Shown here one piece after another: positions 52,828 through 61,802 of a stretch of DNA of 64,000 bases. The position numbers were made by a program, and so were the translations under genes. Numbering within the stretch: the first letter of the stretch is position 1; each line of letters starts with the position of its first letter. The notes beneath the pieces are model-generated. The model searched no databases. It worked only from the letters and a program-made list of their open reading frames with translations, and was not told the DNA's origin. Origin of the DNA: Paenibacillus sp. JJ-100 (GTDB taxonomy: Bacteria; Bacillota; Bacilli; Paenibacillales; Paenibacillaceae). Location: positions 124,001 to 188,000 of the forward strand of contig NZ_CAOJCM010000007.1 in NCBI RefSeq assembly GCF_948329825.1, in the 5' to 3' direction.

Positions 52828-54189
52828 ATGCGTCTTATATTATTATCGGGTGGAGCAGGTAAACGTTTATGGCCTTTATCGAATAATAATCGACCCAAGC
52901 AATTTTTGCCTGTGCTTCAGCATGGCGATTTAAGAGAAAGCATGCTGCAGAGAGTATGGCGCCAACTGGAAGAAGCGGGGTTGGCTCAACATGCTATTTT
53001 CTCATCCAGTGGCAGTCAAAAAGAATTAATTCTTAGCCAAATCTCTACTGATATTGAAATTGTTGAAGAGCCTGAAAGAAGAGACACCTTTCCTGCGATT
53101 GCACTAGCTGCAGCACATTTGTATTCACAAGGTGTAGATAAAAATGAAATCATTACGGTTATGCCAGTTGACGGTTACGCAGATCATTCGTTTATAGAAC
53201 ACATTCCACGTCTTGCTACGGTTTTGGAGGATACAGGTTGTGATATTGCTTTAATTGGCGTGAAACCCAACCAGCCATCTGAAAAATATGGATATATTGT
53301 CCCTGGGAAAAATTCAGCAAGTGATCACTCATACCATGAGGTAGAATGCTTCACTGAGAAACCGGATTTGATGGAGGCGGCACAGTTAATAGAGAAGGGA
53401 GCTCTCTGGAACTGCGGCGTATTCGCCTTTCATTTAGGTTATATCATTGAGATTCTTCGGAAAAAGGGACTGCCTTACCACTATCAGCAATTACGAGATA
53501 TGTACAGCACACTGCCAAAATCAAGTTTTGATATTGAGGTCGTAGAAAAGACCGATAAAAGAGCCGTTATTACATATAACGGAACGTGGAAAGACTTGGG
53601 GACCTGGGACACATTAACGGAAGAAATGGCCTCTAATATAATTGGGAAAGGTCATTTATGTAAAAACTCTACAGATTCCCATATTATTAATGAGCTTGAT
53701 CTGCCAGTTAGTGTGTGGAAGGTACCTAATATTATTGTTGTATCAGGCCCCGATGGAATTCTAGTCACTGACCGGAATGAGGCTACAGGTATTAAACATA
53801 TGGTTCAGCAAGTCGAGATTCCACCTAGATACGATGAAAGATTATGGGGCAAGCAGACGATACTTATGCATAAAGTAGATCCAGAAGGAATTGAAACATT
53901 GACCAAACGTGTCATTATCTCTGCTGGGAGAAATATCAGTTATCAGGAGCATCATTTGCGCAAAGAGGTATGGACGATTGTTTCCGGTTCGGGAGAAGTT
54001 TGTCTTGACGGTAAGTTCTCACCAATTCATGCTGGAGACACCATTATTGTAGAGATCGGAGTGAGACATGCGATAAGGGCATTAAAGACAGATTTGGAAC
54101 TTATTGAGGTACAGGTAGGAAAGGAGATTGGCGAGATGGATACGATAAGATTCACACATGATTGGGATTTAGCGCCATCAATCCAGTGA
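52828..54189 (+). CDS. manC: Mannose-1-phosphate guanylyltransferase with C-terminal isomerase-like cupin
   Basis: A 453-residue enzyme that makes GDP-mannose from mannose-1-phosphate and GTP. Pyrophosphorylase signature LLSGGAGKRLWPLSNNNRPKQFLP, ERRDTFPAIALAA, VMPVDGYAD, FTEKPD and WNCGVFAF. The C-terminal part is a type II phosphomannose-isomerase cupin (YQEHHLRKEVWTIVSGSGEV, with the metal His pair). The ATG at 52828 follows GGAAGGG. It shares an operon with the histidine kinase gene 4 bases downstream. GDP-mannose would supply the glycosyltransferases to its left. Whether the isomerase half is active is not certain, but its metal residues are present. Confidence 0.93.
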   Translation: MRLILLSGGAGKRLWPLSNNNRPKQFLPVLQHGDLRESMLQRVWRQLEEAGLAQHAIFSSSGSQKELILSQISTDIEIVEEPERRDTFPAIALAAAHLYSQGVDKNEIITVMPVDGYADHSFIEHIPRLATVLEDTGCDIALIGVKPNQPSEKYGYIVPGKNSASDHSYHEVECFTEKPDLMEAAQLIEKGALWNCGVFAFHLGYIIEILRKKGLPYHYQQLRDMYSTLPKSSFDIEVVEKTDKRAVITYNGTWKDLGTWDTLTEEMASNIIGKGHLCKNSTDSHIINELDLPVSVWKVPNIIVVSGPDGILVTDRNEATGIKHMVQQVEIPPRYDERLWGKQTILMHKVDPEGIETLTKRVIISAGRNISYQEHHLRKEVWTIVSGSGEVCLDGKFSPIHAGDTIIVEIGVRHAIRALKTDLELIEVQVGKEIGEMDTIRFTHDWDLAPSIQ

Positions 54190-54193
54190 AGAG

Positions 54194-57040
54194 ATGACCA
54201 GAATCAAATCACTTGAGTTGTATATTGTGGATAAATTAAAAATACCTTGGCTCGGCACGCTAGTTCTCATACTCCTAGGTATTATGGGAAGTGTATTTCC
54301 TATAAACCTTTTTTACGGGGTTGATCTGTTTTTGGGGTCTTTGGCTTCATTTATTGCGCTTCGTTTGTTCGGTTGTCGGTATGGGATCAGCTCCATTGTA
54401 ATCATTATTTTGGTCTACATACTATACACCGGCGATTGGGTCCAGAACCGAGATATGACCATTGTTATTTTGGAGATTGCTTGGGTAGGGTTCCTCCAAC
54501 AGAAGAAAAAAAATATAAGTATACTCAAAGCGGACACGTATTTCTGGTTGATTATGATTGTTCCGGCTTTTGGATTAGGGTATTGGTTGTATGAAAAAGA
54601 TGTTGTGAATATCCAGTATCTTTATCTCAGCTTTAGTGTCAATGGCATGATTAATGCACTTATAGCTGGAATTATCGTTGATTTTTGGATTACCAAATAT
54701 CCGAAAAAGGGACAGGGGAAAGCAACGATCCCATTATCCAGAATTGCGTCCAAGTATGTTGTTGCTTTTGTTGTTGTAGTGTCCTTGCTGTTGATCACGG
54801 CAGATAGTCGCAGACAAATGAATCAGATCAAATCTTCTATACTGGCTCATCTTAATCGTGCTGCGTACGGAATCATGCAAGATATAGAACGAGGGACTCT
54901 GAACAAAGATAACCTGCAGAGCATGACGAAGCTTCTTTATGAATTTTACAAAGTGAATACAATTGTTATCGATGAGGATAAAAGGGTCATTTTATCTGGA
55001 GTAAATCAGTTTATCCAGGGAGAAAAAATCGATCTGGATGCTTACCACGAGGTTGAAATTGATGGGATAAGTTTGTATCAGAAGAAATTTGACAAGTTCG
55101 AAAGAGATACATTGAAAAAATGGAAAAACAATTCATATATATATGAGATAGGAATGCTTGAAGGGTCTCCGTATCACATGGCTATCGAAATGGATTCCAC
55201 GCAGTACTATAGCAGTATACAAAAAGTGTATGTAGTAGCTCTTCAATCTCTATATCTCATTATCATTATATCTCTTGCTGTGGCTGCTCCATTGAGCAAA
55301 AAAGTAGTAAGTCCTATGAAAGCTCTTACTCGATTGACGGGTTCGTTACCTCGGATTTTGTTCCGTGAGCGAAAAATAAATTGGCCTTCCAGTCATGTAA
55401 CTGAGGTTCAGATTTTAATTAATAATCTGAGGAAGATGGCTGATGTTCTTGTTGAACAGTTTGAACAAATTCATCAAGACAAAATAACGCTTGGAGATCG
55501 CGTGAATCAGAGAACGGCCGAGTTGCAAAATAGTGAAGAAATCAAGAAGGCCATCATTGATTCTTCGATTGATCCCATCATCTCCGTAGAATCCAGCGGT
55601 ATTATTATTGAATTTAATCCGGCTGCAGAACAATTATTTGGATGGCAGCGAGAGGAAGTCGTAGGTGTAGTTCAAGCGCCAACCCTATTTAAGGGTGCTA
55701 GCTGTCAAGACATTAAGAAGATGCTGGAAGAGTACGGCTACGTCCGACGGCAACGATTCGTAGTACTAACCGATGAAATTTCGGGGCTTCATCGGGATGG
55801 GTCCACTTTTCCGATCGAATATAAAATTGTCGAAATTCAAGTGGGTAATAAAGAATCCATCTATAACCTGTTTATCCGAGATATGACTGAAAAGACGATT
55901 GCGGAAGAAGAGAAAGTGAGGCATGCCCTTGCTCTGATGGACTTAAATGGTGAATTGGTTAAAGGGAAAAGCGCCATTGAAGAACAGCGGGATATTAGGC
56001 AACACTTTATTGAATCCGTAAGAGAAGGTCTCATTATGTGTGATCCATCGGGATTAATCACGATTGTCAATTACCAGATTGAAGCCATGTTCGGATTAGG
56101 ACATTATCGAGGAAGATCCATTCTGGAGTTTGCGAATGCTATTGATCAGTCTTCAAAGGACTTGAATCTCACCGAGAAAGTAAATTCCTTCTTGTCCAGA
56201 GATCTCTCATTTATTGAAACGGAGTTCACCTATGGGACAGACAGCACAGAGGGAAATGTATTCTCGCTCTATATTAAGCATGTAGAAAGTCCGCATAAAT
56301 CTATAAATTACGGATTTTTACTCGTGTTTAGAGATCGGACGGAAGAAGAAAGACTGAATCGGATGAAAAATGAACTAATCAGCGTTGTCTCTCATGAAAT
56401 ACGGACACCGATTGCTGCCATTATGGGACATGTCGAGTTGATGCTGCTTTATGACATCCCTTTGGAAAAACGTAATCAATTTATGCAAACGATATCTGCA
56501 GAAGGCACACGTTTGACAGAGTTATTGGATGATTTTCTGGATATTCAGCGTTTGGAAGATGACCGGATGACGTACCATATGACCTATGTTCCATTGCTTG
56601 AAATCGTTGAGGGTGTCGCAAAACAGTGGGATCTGAAAGCGAAACAACGCATTTATGTGCATGCGCTTAATGGTGATTTCTTTGCTTATGCCGACCGTAA
56701 TCGAATGATTCAGGTGCTCCATAACATCGTAGGAAACGCTGTAAAGTACTCACCAGATGCCGATCGCATCGACATTACGGTGTGGGAAGACGAAGAGATT
56801 CTTTGTGTGGATGTCCGAGATTATGGCATAGGTATTGCTGAGAATGTACAAAGCAATCTATTTAAAAAGTTTTATAGAGTGGATAATTCGGACCAACGAC
56901 AAATTGGTGGAACAGGCTTGGGGCTGTATATTTCCAGGAAGATTGTCGAGGATCACGGGGGGACCTTAACGTTTCACTCCGTATCTAAAAAAGGCAGTAC
57001 ATTCACCATCCGTTTACCCAAGCACACTGAACTTATATAA
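54194..57040 (+). CDS. Multi-domain sensor histidine kinase with integral-membrane N-terminus and two PAS domains
   Basis: A 948-residue kinase. Six to seven hydrophobic segments in the first 200 residues (MASE-like). An extracellular region of about 140 residues ends at a helix near 350 (VVALQSLYLIIIISLAVAAP), followed by a HAMP-like linker and coiled coil. PAS1 starts near 455 (AIIDSSIDPIISVESSGIII) and PAS2 near 605. The HisKA box is SVVSHEIRTPIAAIMGHVEL, with the phospho-His. The ATPase has VGNAVKYSPDA (N box), VRDYGIGI (G1) and GGTGLGLYISRKIVEDHGG (G2). All catalytic motifs are intact. It starts 4 bases after manC; the likely partner is the regulator at 51967. Confidence 0.92.
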   Translation: MTRIKSLELYIVDKLKIPWLGTLVLILLGIMGSVFPINLFYGVDLFLGSLASFIALRLFGCRYGISSIVIIILVYILYTGDWVQNRDMTIVILEIAWVGFLQQKKKNISILKADTYFWLIMIVPAFGLGYWLYEKDVVNIQYLYLSFSVNGMINALIAGIIVDFWITKYPKKGQGKATIPLSRIASKYVVAFVVVVSLLLITADSRRQMNQIKSSILAHLNRAAYGIMQDIERGTLNKDNLQSMTKLLYEFYKVNTIVIDEDKRVILSGVNQFIQGEKIDLDAYHEVEIDGISLYQKKFDKFERDTLKKWKNNSYIYEIGMLEGSPYHMAIEMDSTQYYSSIQKVYVVALQSLYLIIIISLAVAAPLSKKVVSPMKALTRLTGSLPRILFRERKINWPSSHVTEVQILINNLRKMADVLVEQFEQIHQDKITLGDRVNQRTAELQNSEEIKKAIIDSSIDPIISVESSGIIIEFNPAAEQLFGWQREEVVGVVQAPTLFKGASCQDIKKMLEEYGYVRRQRFVVLTDEISGLHRDGSTFPIEYKIVEIQVGNKESIYNLFIRDMTEKTIAEEEKVRHALALMDLNGELVKGKSAIEEQRDIRQHFIESVREGLIMCDPSGLITIVNYQIEAMFGLGHYRGRSILEFANAIDQSSKDLNLTEKVNSFLSRDLSFIETEFTYGTDSTEGNVFSLYIKHVESPHKSINYGFLLVFRDRTEEERLNRMKNELISVVSHEIRTPIAAIMGHVELMLLYDIPLEKRNQFMQTISAEGTRLTELLDDFLDIQRLEDDRMTYHMTYVPLLEIVEGVAKQWDLKAKQRIYVHALNGDFFAYADRNRMIQVLHNIVGNAVKYSPDADRIDITVWEDEEILCVDVRDYGIGIAENVQSNLFKKFYRVDNSDQRQIGGTGLGLYISRKIVEDHGGTLTFHSVSKKGSTFTIRLPKHTELI

Positions 57041-57220
57041 CATATTGCTTCGTTGATGATGTTAAGGGGGGGTGCCTATTTAGCAGATCAATTTGTTGTA
57101 AACTGTTGTTCCCGGCCAGACAACATCTGAGATTGAATAAGTGATAGCCGAGCACAGGCTGTTATTGCGTGAGGAAGGTGAGGTATATTTTTACTCAACA
57201 TTTCTACATAGGTCTTTTTG

Positions 57221-60094
57221 ATGATGAGTCGTAAACACGGATTTGCTCGTAAAATTCTCTACTGCCTGTTAATCCTCCTGCTCACAATCAATGACCTGGC
57301 TTATGTAGGAGCTCAAAGTGCTACAGGTGATGTTTTCAAGGATATACGTTTTTCTTATGCGAATTATGAAATTAATCATTTGGCTCGTGAAAAGATCATC
57401 GAAGGATATAAGGATGGTACTTTTCGACCAGACAGACTGATTAATCGTGAAGAGTTCGGAACAATGGTAGGCCGGACCTTGGGACTTTTCACAATGAAGG
57501 ACAAGCAAGTTACACCACGTAGAGTATCGCCTTGGGCTCAGCCTTGGGTTACCGCTATTATGGATGCTAACATTCCTAATCTTCTACCAAATAAAAGTTG
57601 GTTTGGTGCGAAGAACAGGATAACCCGGGAAGAAGCCATCATGTGGTATGTGCGTGTGTTAGGTGTAGGAGACAAGCTGGATAGCGTTAAAGATAAGCCT
57701 GACTTTAATGACTCAGATCTTATCTCGGATGAAGCTCAGTCTTCCATCTGGCTTGCTCAAAAACTAGGTTTGATTTACGGGGACCGGGATCAAAACTTTA
57801 ATCCGCAAGCTTATTTGGATCGGCAAGGTGCTGCTGTAATAACTCATCGAGTCTATCAAAATATTGAAGAGTATAAAATAGATGCGTTAAAGTTGTTGCA
57901 GCTATTTGAACAGCCGCCGATTCCACCGGATCCACCAGATCCGTCAGGCCCGGTAACACCGGATCCACCAGATCCGACAGGCCCGGTAACACCGGATCCA
58001 CCAGATCCGTCAGGCCCGGTAACACCGGATCCACCAGATCCGACAGGCCCGGTAACACCGGATCCACCAGATCCGACAGGCCCGGTAACACCGGATCCAC
58101 CAGATCCGACAGGCCCGGTAACACCGGATCCACCAGATCCATCAGGCCCGGTAACACCGGATCCGATCCTTGTTCCTGTATCTGTAACGTTTGCTACCTA
58201 TACTATACCGTCAGCCCAAGAAGCACTTGGGTCGAATTGGAGCATGGGTTACTCTCTTCTAGATGCAAGTGGGCAATACATCCCAGAACATCTTTTGCCT
58301 GGAGATTTGAAAATCGTCTTTTCGGACGACTTCAATATTTTAGGCACGGATGGGAATATAGCTAATGTTAATAACATTCCTTCATCTGGGTCTGTAATAC
58401 AGGGTTTGGTTCGAATAACTTCAGTTCAAAAAGGGATTGATTTCAATCAAAGTTTTCAACTGATTGTTAATCCAACAGGCCCGGTAACACCGGATCCGAT
58501 CCTTGTTCCTGTATCTGTAACGTTTGCTACCTATACTATACCGTCAGCCCAAGAAGCACTTGGGTCGAATTGGAAAATGGGTTACTCTCTTCTAGATGCA
58601 AGTGGGCAATACATCCCAGAACATCTTTTGCCTGGAGATTTGAAAATCGTCTTTTCGGACGACTTCAACATCTTAAGTAGGGATGGGAACATCGCTAATT
58701 TTTATAATATTCCTTCATCTGGGTCTGTAATACAGGGCTTGGTTCGAATAACTTCAGTTCAAAAAGGAATTGATTTCAGTCAAACTTTTCAACTGATTGT
58801 TGACCCGGTTGGAACGGGACAGCAATATATGGGGATTTCTATTTTACTGGAGGATACGGGTGCTCAAGCAACGACCATTGCCGAGATGGATGAGATCAGA
58901 AGTATGTTCTCTTCCATTGATCCTTCGTTGAAAGTGACATGGGCGATGGATAACCGTTTTGTTTTTGGGGAGAGTCAACGTCCACAATTACAACGACTTC
59001 TACAATATGTGGATACGTATGGTGATGAAGTGGGTATAGTTTCGGGTTATCCGAATAACAACTACTCCTTAACCCAGTGGGCGGACGAAATGAATTCTTG
59101 GATGTACATGTATCGCTATAACGCGTTTAATAACTTACATCAGGGTGGCACCAACGGTGACCCCTCGGTATGGAATAGTATTCCAGAACGGTACAGACCT
59201 AAATCATTGTCCACCCTTGCCGTTAATCCGGAACAAGCGTTGTGGTTGAAACAACATTTCCAGATCGACTCTTTCATGGGATGGGCAGCAACACAATACA
59301 ATGTTGACCAGCTTTCAGCGGAAGGATCACCTTTAATGCCGTATTGGTCGAATATCAATAATCCAATGGTACCTGCCCAGTCTATGGCAGACAATAGTGG
59401 TCTTATCTTCATGAATGCTATAACGATAGATCCGATCGGATCACGTTACACTTCAGGTTCATCCCGTTGGACGATTCATCCTGCTGATCCTTATGTTGTA
59501 GAATCGAGTGCTCTTCCTCAATTACGCACGACCTCCAATTACATGAGTAATCCGTATCGTGATCAGAATACGCTGAATTACTTGTCACTGGTTATAGGTG
59601 CGAATTGGGTTATGCGAACACCAAATCTCAAGGATAATTTGTCGAAGTACATTCAGCAGTTTCCACGAGAAGCGGTAACTCAAGTTGTGGGTGTTCACCA
59701 GTTAGCCGAGGTCTACAAGCAACGTTCGGGAGGAAGCAACGATCATAGCAAATTCACGTTAATGTTTCGCGGAACAGGCTACACCACTGCACTTGGGGGG
59801 AATGAGTCCCCAGCTAATCTTCGTTATCTTTGGATGGAGACCAAAACAGAAAGAATTATCCTGTCCAAAGAAGATCAGGAGACGGAGTGGAATATTATCG
59901 ATTTTACGGATTATTCCCGTACCCCGGTTCCGGTGCTGCCTTACACGCAAAATGGAGCTGCAGATGATATTAGCTATGTAACAGGAAGAAATTATAAATT
60001 AAATCCTACTGCACCACTAACTCCATCCGAGTTGGATCGAGTATATAGGAGGCTGCAATCGTTGAATTTTAACGAACCGGTAGCTCAACCATAG
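57221..60094 (+). CDS. SLH-anchored surface protein with Pro-rich repeats and deacetylase-like C-terminal barrel
   Basis: A surface protein of about 957 residues: signal peptide (KILYCLLILLLTINDLAYVGA), then three SLH domains (about 38-90, 105-155, 165-215) that should bind the secondary cell-wall polymer. Seven copies of the 11-residue unit PDPPDP(T/S)GPVT (about 235-315) form a stiff linker. Two near-identical 111-residue beta domains follow (SVTFATYTIPSAQEALGSNW, twice). The C-terminal 400 residues resemble the NodB-like / DUF3863-type beta-alpha barrel (GISILLEDTGAQATTIAEMD, KVTWAMDNRFVF, YGDEVGIVSGYP). Function is unknown; a glycan-modifying role is inferred. The start follows a weak AGGT. 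A terminator follows the gene. Confidence 0.8.
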   Translation: MMSRKHGFARKILYCLLILLLTINDLAYVGAQSATGDVFKDIRFSYANYEINHLAREKIIEGYKDGTFRPDRLINREEFGTMVGRTLGLFTMKDKQVTPRRVSPWAQPWVTAIMDANIPNLLPNKSWFGAKNRITREEAIMWYVRVLGVGDKLDSVKDKPDFNDSDLISDEAQSSIWLAQKLGLIYGDRDQNFNPQAYLDRQGAAVITHRVYQNIEEYKIDALKLLQLFEQPPIPPDPPDPSGPVTPDPPDPTGPVTPDPPDPSGPVTPDPPDPTGPVTPDPPDPTGPVTPDPPDPTGPVTPDPPDPSGPVTPDPILVPVSVTFATYTIPSAQEALGSNWSMGYSLLDASGQYIPEHLLPGDLKIVFSDDFNILGTDGNIANVNNIPSSGSVIQGLVRITSVQKGIDFNQSFQLIVNPTGPVTPDPILVPVSVTFATYTIPSAQEALGSNWKMGYSLLDASGQYIPEHLLPGDLKIVFSDDFNILSRDGNIANFYNIPSSGSVIQGLVRITSVQKGIDFSQTFQLIVDPVGTGQQYMGISILLEDTGAQATTIAEMDEIRSMFSSIDPSLKVTWAMDNRFVFGESQRPQLQRLLQYVDTYGDEVGIVSGYPNNNYSLTQWADEMNSWMYMYRYNAFNNLHQGGTNGDPSVWNSIPERYRPKSLSTLAVNPEQALWLKQHFQIDSFMGWAATQYNVDQLSAEGSPLMPYWSNINNPMVPAQSMADNSGLIFMNAITIDPIGSRYTSGSSRWTIHPADPYVVESSALPQLRTTSNYMSNPYRDQNTLNYLSLVIGANWVMRTPNLKDNLSKYIQQFPREAVTQVVGVHQLAEVYKQRSGGSNDHSKFTLMFRGTGYTTALGGNESPANLRYLWMETKTERIILSKEDQETEWNIIDFTDYSRTPVPVLPYTQNGAADDISYVTGRNYKLNPTAPLTPSELDRVYRRLQSLNFNEPVAQP
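57926..58160 (+). repeat. 33-bp in-frame tandem repeats, seven units
   Basis: Units begin at 57926, 57959, 57992, 58025, 58058, 58091 and 58124, with a partial eighth at 58157. Each starts CCGGATCCACCAGATCC and ends GGCCCGGTAACA. They differ only at the Thr/Ser codon (ACA or TCA), so the array is recent or gene-converted. It is prone to slippage and length variation. Confidence 0.95.
58146..58811 (+). repeat. 333-bp tandem duplication inside the SLH protein gene
   Basis: The segment beginning CCTTGTTCCTGTATCTG at 58168 recurs at 58501, an offset of 333 bases (111 codons), and nearly the whole unit is copied. Differences cluster in two spots (near 58244/58577 and 58343-58378/58676-58711). It encodes the two beta domains. 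Confidence 0.92.
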
Positions 60095-60122
60095 TTCGAC
60101 TACGAGATGATTCATATCCAAT

Positions 60123-60172
60123 AGCCTTTATCTTTGGCACGTCATAGTGCGGAAAGATAAAGGCTTTTTTGT
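60123..60172 (+). terminator. Terminator after SLH surface protein
   Basis: AGCCTTTATCTTT (60123-60135) and AAAGATAAAGGCT (60153-60165) form a perfect 13-bp stem followed by six T residues. Confidence 0.93.
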
Positions 60173-60264
60173 TTTTCATCATTTTGGATAAAAAAACAGG
60201 AAATTTTGCACACTGTATATAGAGCCATAATTTGCATCCAGTGTAGAAGGAGGGCAACACGTAT

Positions 60265-60369
60265 ATGTTTCGCAAACAAGAGAAAACGCTCATCATTGTC
60301 TGTCTGGTAGCTGCTGTGGTCGTGCTGTATGCCGTGGTCAAAAGTATTATTCGCATTATGAGTTATTAG
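60265..60369 (+). CDS. 34-residue single-helix membrane peptide before cydA
   Basis: The frame starts at ATG 60265 after a strong AGAAGGAGGG ribosome site and stops with TAG at 60367-60369. The product is one membrane helix (LIIVCLVAAVVVLYAVV) with basic ends (MFRKQEK and KSIIRIMSY). bd-type oxidases commonly have a third, 30-40-residue single-helix subunit (CydX, CydS), usually encoded after cydB. This peptide is at the front of the operon, 86 bases before cydA. A structural role in the oxidase is a good hypothesis, but I see no sequence match to CydX or CydS. Confidence 0.7.
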   Translation: MFRKQEKTLIIVCLVAAVVVLYAVVKSIIRIMSY

Positions 60370-60455
60370 CGTGGTTTAGAAATAGAATGAATTTGCTGTT
60401 GTACATAACCGTAACGACACAACGATAACGATTACGCCGAAAGAGGAGTGTACCT

Positions 60456-61802
60456 ATGTCATCTCTGGACCCTGTACTGCTCAGCCGGATCCTGACCGGT
60501 CTGACCTTGTTTGTGCATATCATATTTGCATCTATTGGCGTAGGCGTTCCGCTTATGATTGCTCTGGCTGAATGGCGAGGACTGCGTACCAATGATATTC
60601 ATTACACACTACTGGCTCGGCGGTGGGCACGAGGTTTTGTAATTACAGTGGCCGTAGGAGTAGTTACCGGCACGTCCATCGGGTTACAGCTGAGCTTACT
60701 CTGGCCCATGTTTATGCGTGTTGCCGGTCAGGCGATCGCATTGCCGCTTTTTATGGAGACATTTGCTTTTTTCGTGGAAGCCATCTTTCTCGGGATTTAC
60801 TTGTACACCTGGGATCGTTTCAAAAAGAAATACACGCACATGCTGCTGCTGATTCCGGTCGCTCTCGGCTCATCAGCTTCCGCGATCTTTATTACAACCG
60901 TGAACTCTTTCATGAACCAGCCGCAAGGCTTTACCTTGATTAACGGCATCATGAAAGATATCGATCCAATTGCAGCGATGTTGAACCCAGCGACACCGAC
61001 TAAAGTCTCCCATGTGCTTGCTTCGTCCTATACCTTGAGCGCTGGTGTACTTGCAGGCATTGCAGCGTTCAGTCTGCTGCGTGGACGGACTCATGTGTAT
61101 TACAAAAAAGCACTCAAGCTCACCACGGTATCTGCCCTGGTGTTTGCTATTAGCACCGTCATGATCGGTGACTCATCCGGGAAATTTCTGGCGAAATATC
61201 AGCCGGAGAAGCTGGCTGCCGCGGAGTGGCATTTCAAGACCATGAAAGAAGCGCCACTGATATACGGCGGTATATTGGACGAGAACAACGAGATCAAATA
61301 TGCAATAGAGATCCCTTACGCACTCAGTATTTTGGCGGGCAATCGTCCCGATACTGAAGTGAAGGGACTGGAAGAGTACCCTGCGGACCTTAGACCGCCG
61401 CTATCGATCCATTACATGTTTGACCTTAAGGTTACAACAGGCGTCATCATCTTGATGATTCCGATTCTATACGTACTGCGACGTTGGTTACCAGGACGCA
61501 AGCCTTATCCGAAATGGCTCCTCCTAGGTATTGTATTCCTTGGCCCACTGGCGATGATTGCCATTGAGCTTGGGTGGATGTTTGCCGAGGTAGGCAGACA
61601 GCCCTGGATTTTGCGCGGGTATATGAAGGTGGCCGAAGCGGCGACGACATCCACCTCGGTCGGCTGGATGCTGATTCTATTTATCTTGCTGTACCTGGTG
61701 TTGTGTTTTTCATGTATTCGGGTCATCAGCAAGCTATTTCGTAATAAGGAAGCAGAGAAGGAACTCGATTCGCTCGGACTGGAAGGAGGCATCGTGCATT
61801 GA
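60456..61802 (+). CDS. cydA: Cytochrome bd-type quinol oxidase subunit I
   Basis: A 448-residue, nine-helix subunit that oxidises quinol and carries hemes b558, b595 and d. The N-terminal heme ligand is His21 (LFVHIIFASIGVG). Conserved helix motif METFAFFVEAIFLGIYLYTW, then the Q-loop region and GRQPWILRGYMKVAEAAT. The Q loop is short and the sequence is closer to the YthA/CioA branch, sometimes cyanide-insensitive, than to E. coli CydA (family knowledge; placement by eye). The ATG at 60456 follows AGAGGAG. Its stop codon overlaps the TTG start of subunit II. Confidence 0.93.
   Translation: MSSLDPVLLSRILTGLTLFVHIIFASIGVGVPLMIALAEWRGLRTNDIHYTLLARRWARGFVITVAVGVVTGTSIGLQLSLLWPMFMRVAGQAIALPLFMETFAFFVEAIFLGIYLYTWDRFKKKYTHMLLLIPVALGSSASAIFITTVNSFMNQPQGFTLINGIMKDIDPIAAMLNPATPTKVSHVLASSYTLSAGVLAGIAAFSLLRGRTHVYYKKALKLTTVSALVFAISTVMIGDSSGKFLAKYQPEKLAAAEWHFKTMKEAPLIYGGILDENNEIKYAIEIPYALSILAGNRPDTEVKGLEEYPADLRPPLSIHYMFDLKVTTGVIILMIPILYVLRRWLPGRKPYPKWLLLGIVFLGPLAMIAIELGWMFAEVGRQPWILRGYMKVAEAATTSTSVGWMLILFILLYLVLCFSCIRVISKLFRNKEAEKELDSLGLEGGIVH

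Noticed and set aside
57041..57220. Possible cyclic-di-GMP riboswitch before the SLH gene
   Set aside because: Some hairpin potential exists, but the conserved GEMM core is not present in order.
57926..58160. 33-bp repeats considered as CRISPR
   Set aside because: There are no spacers; units are contiguous, in frame and encode a Pro-rich linker.
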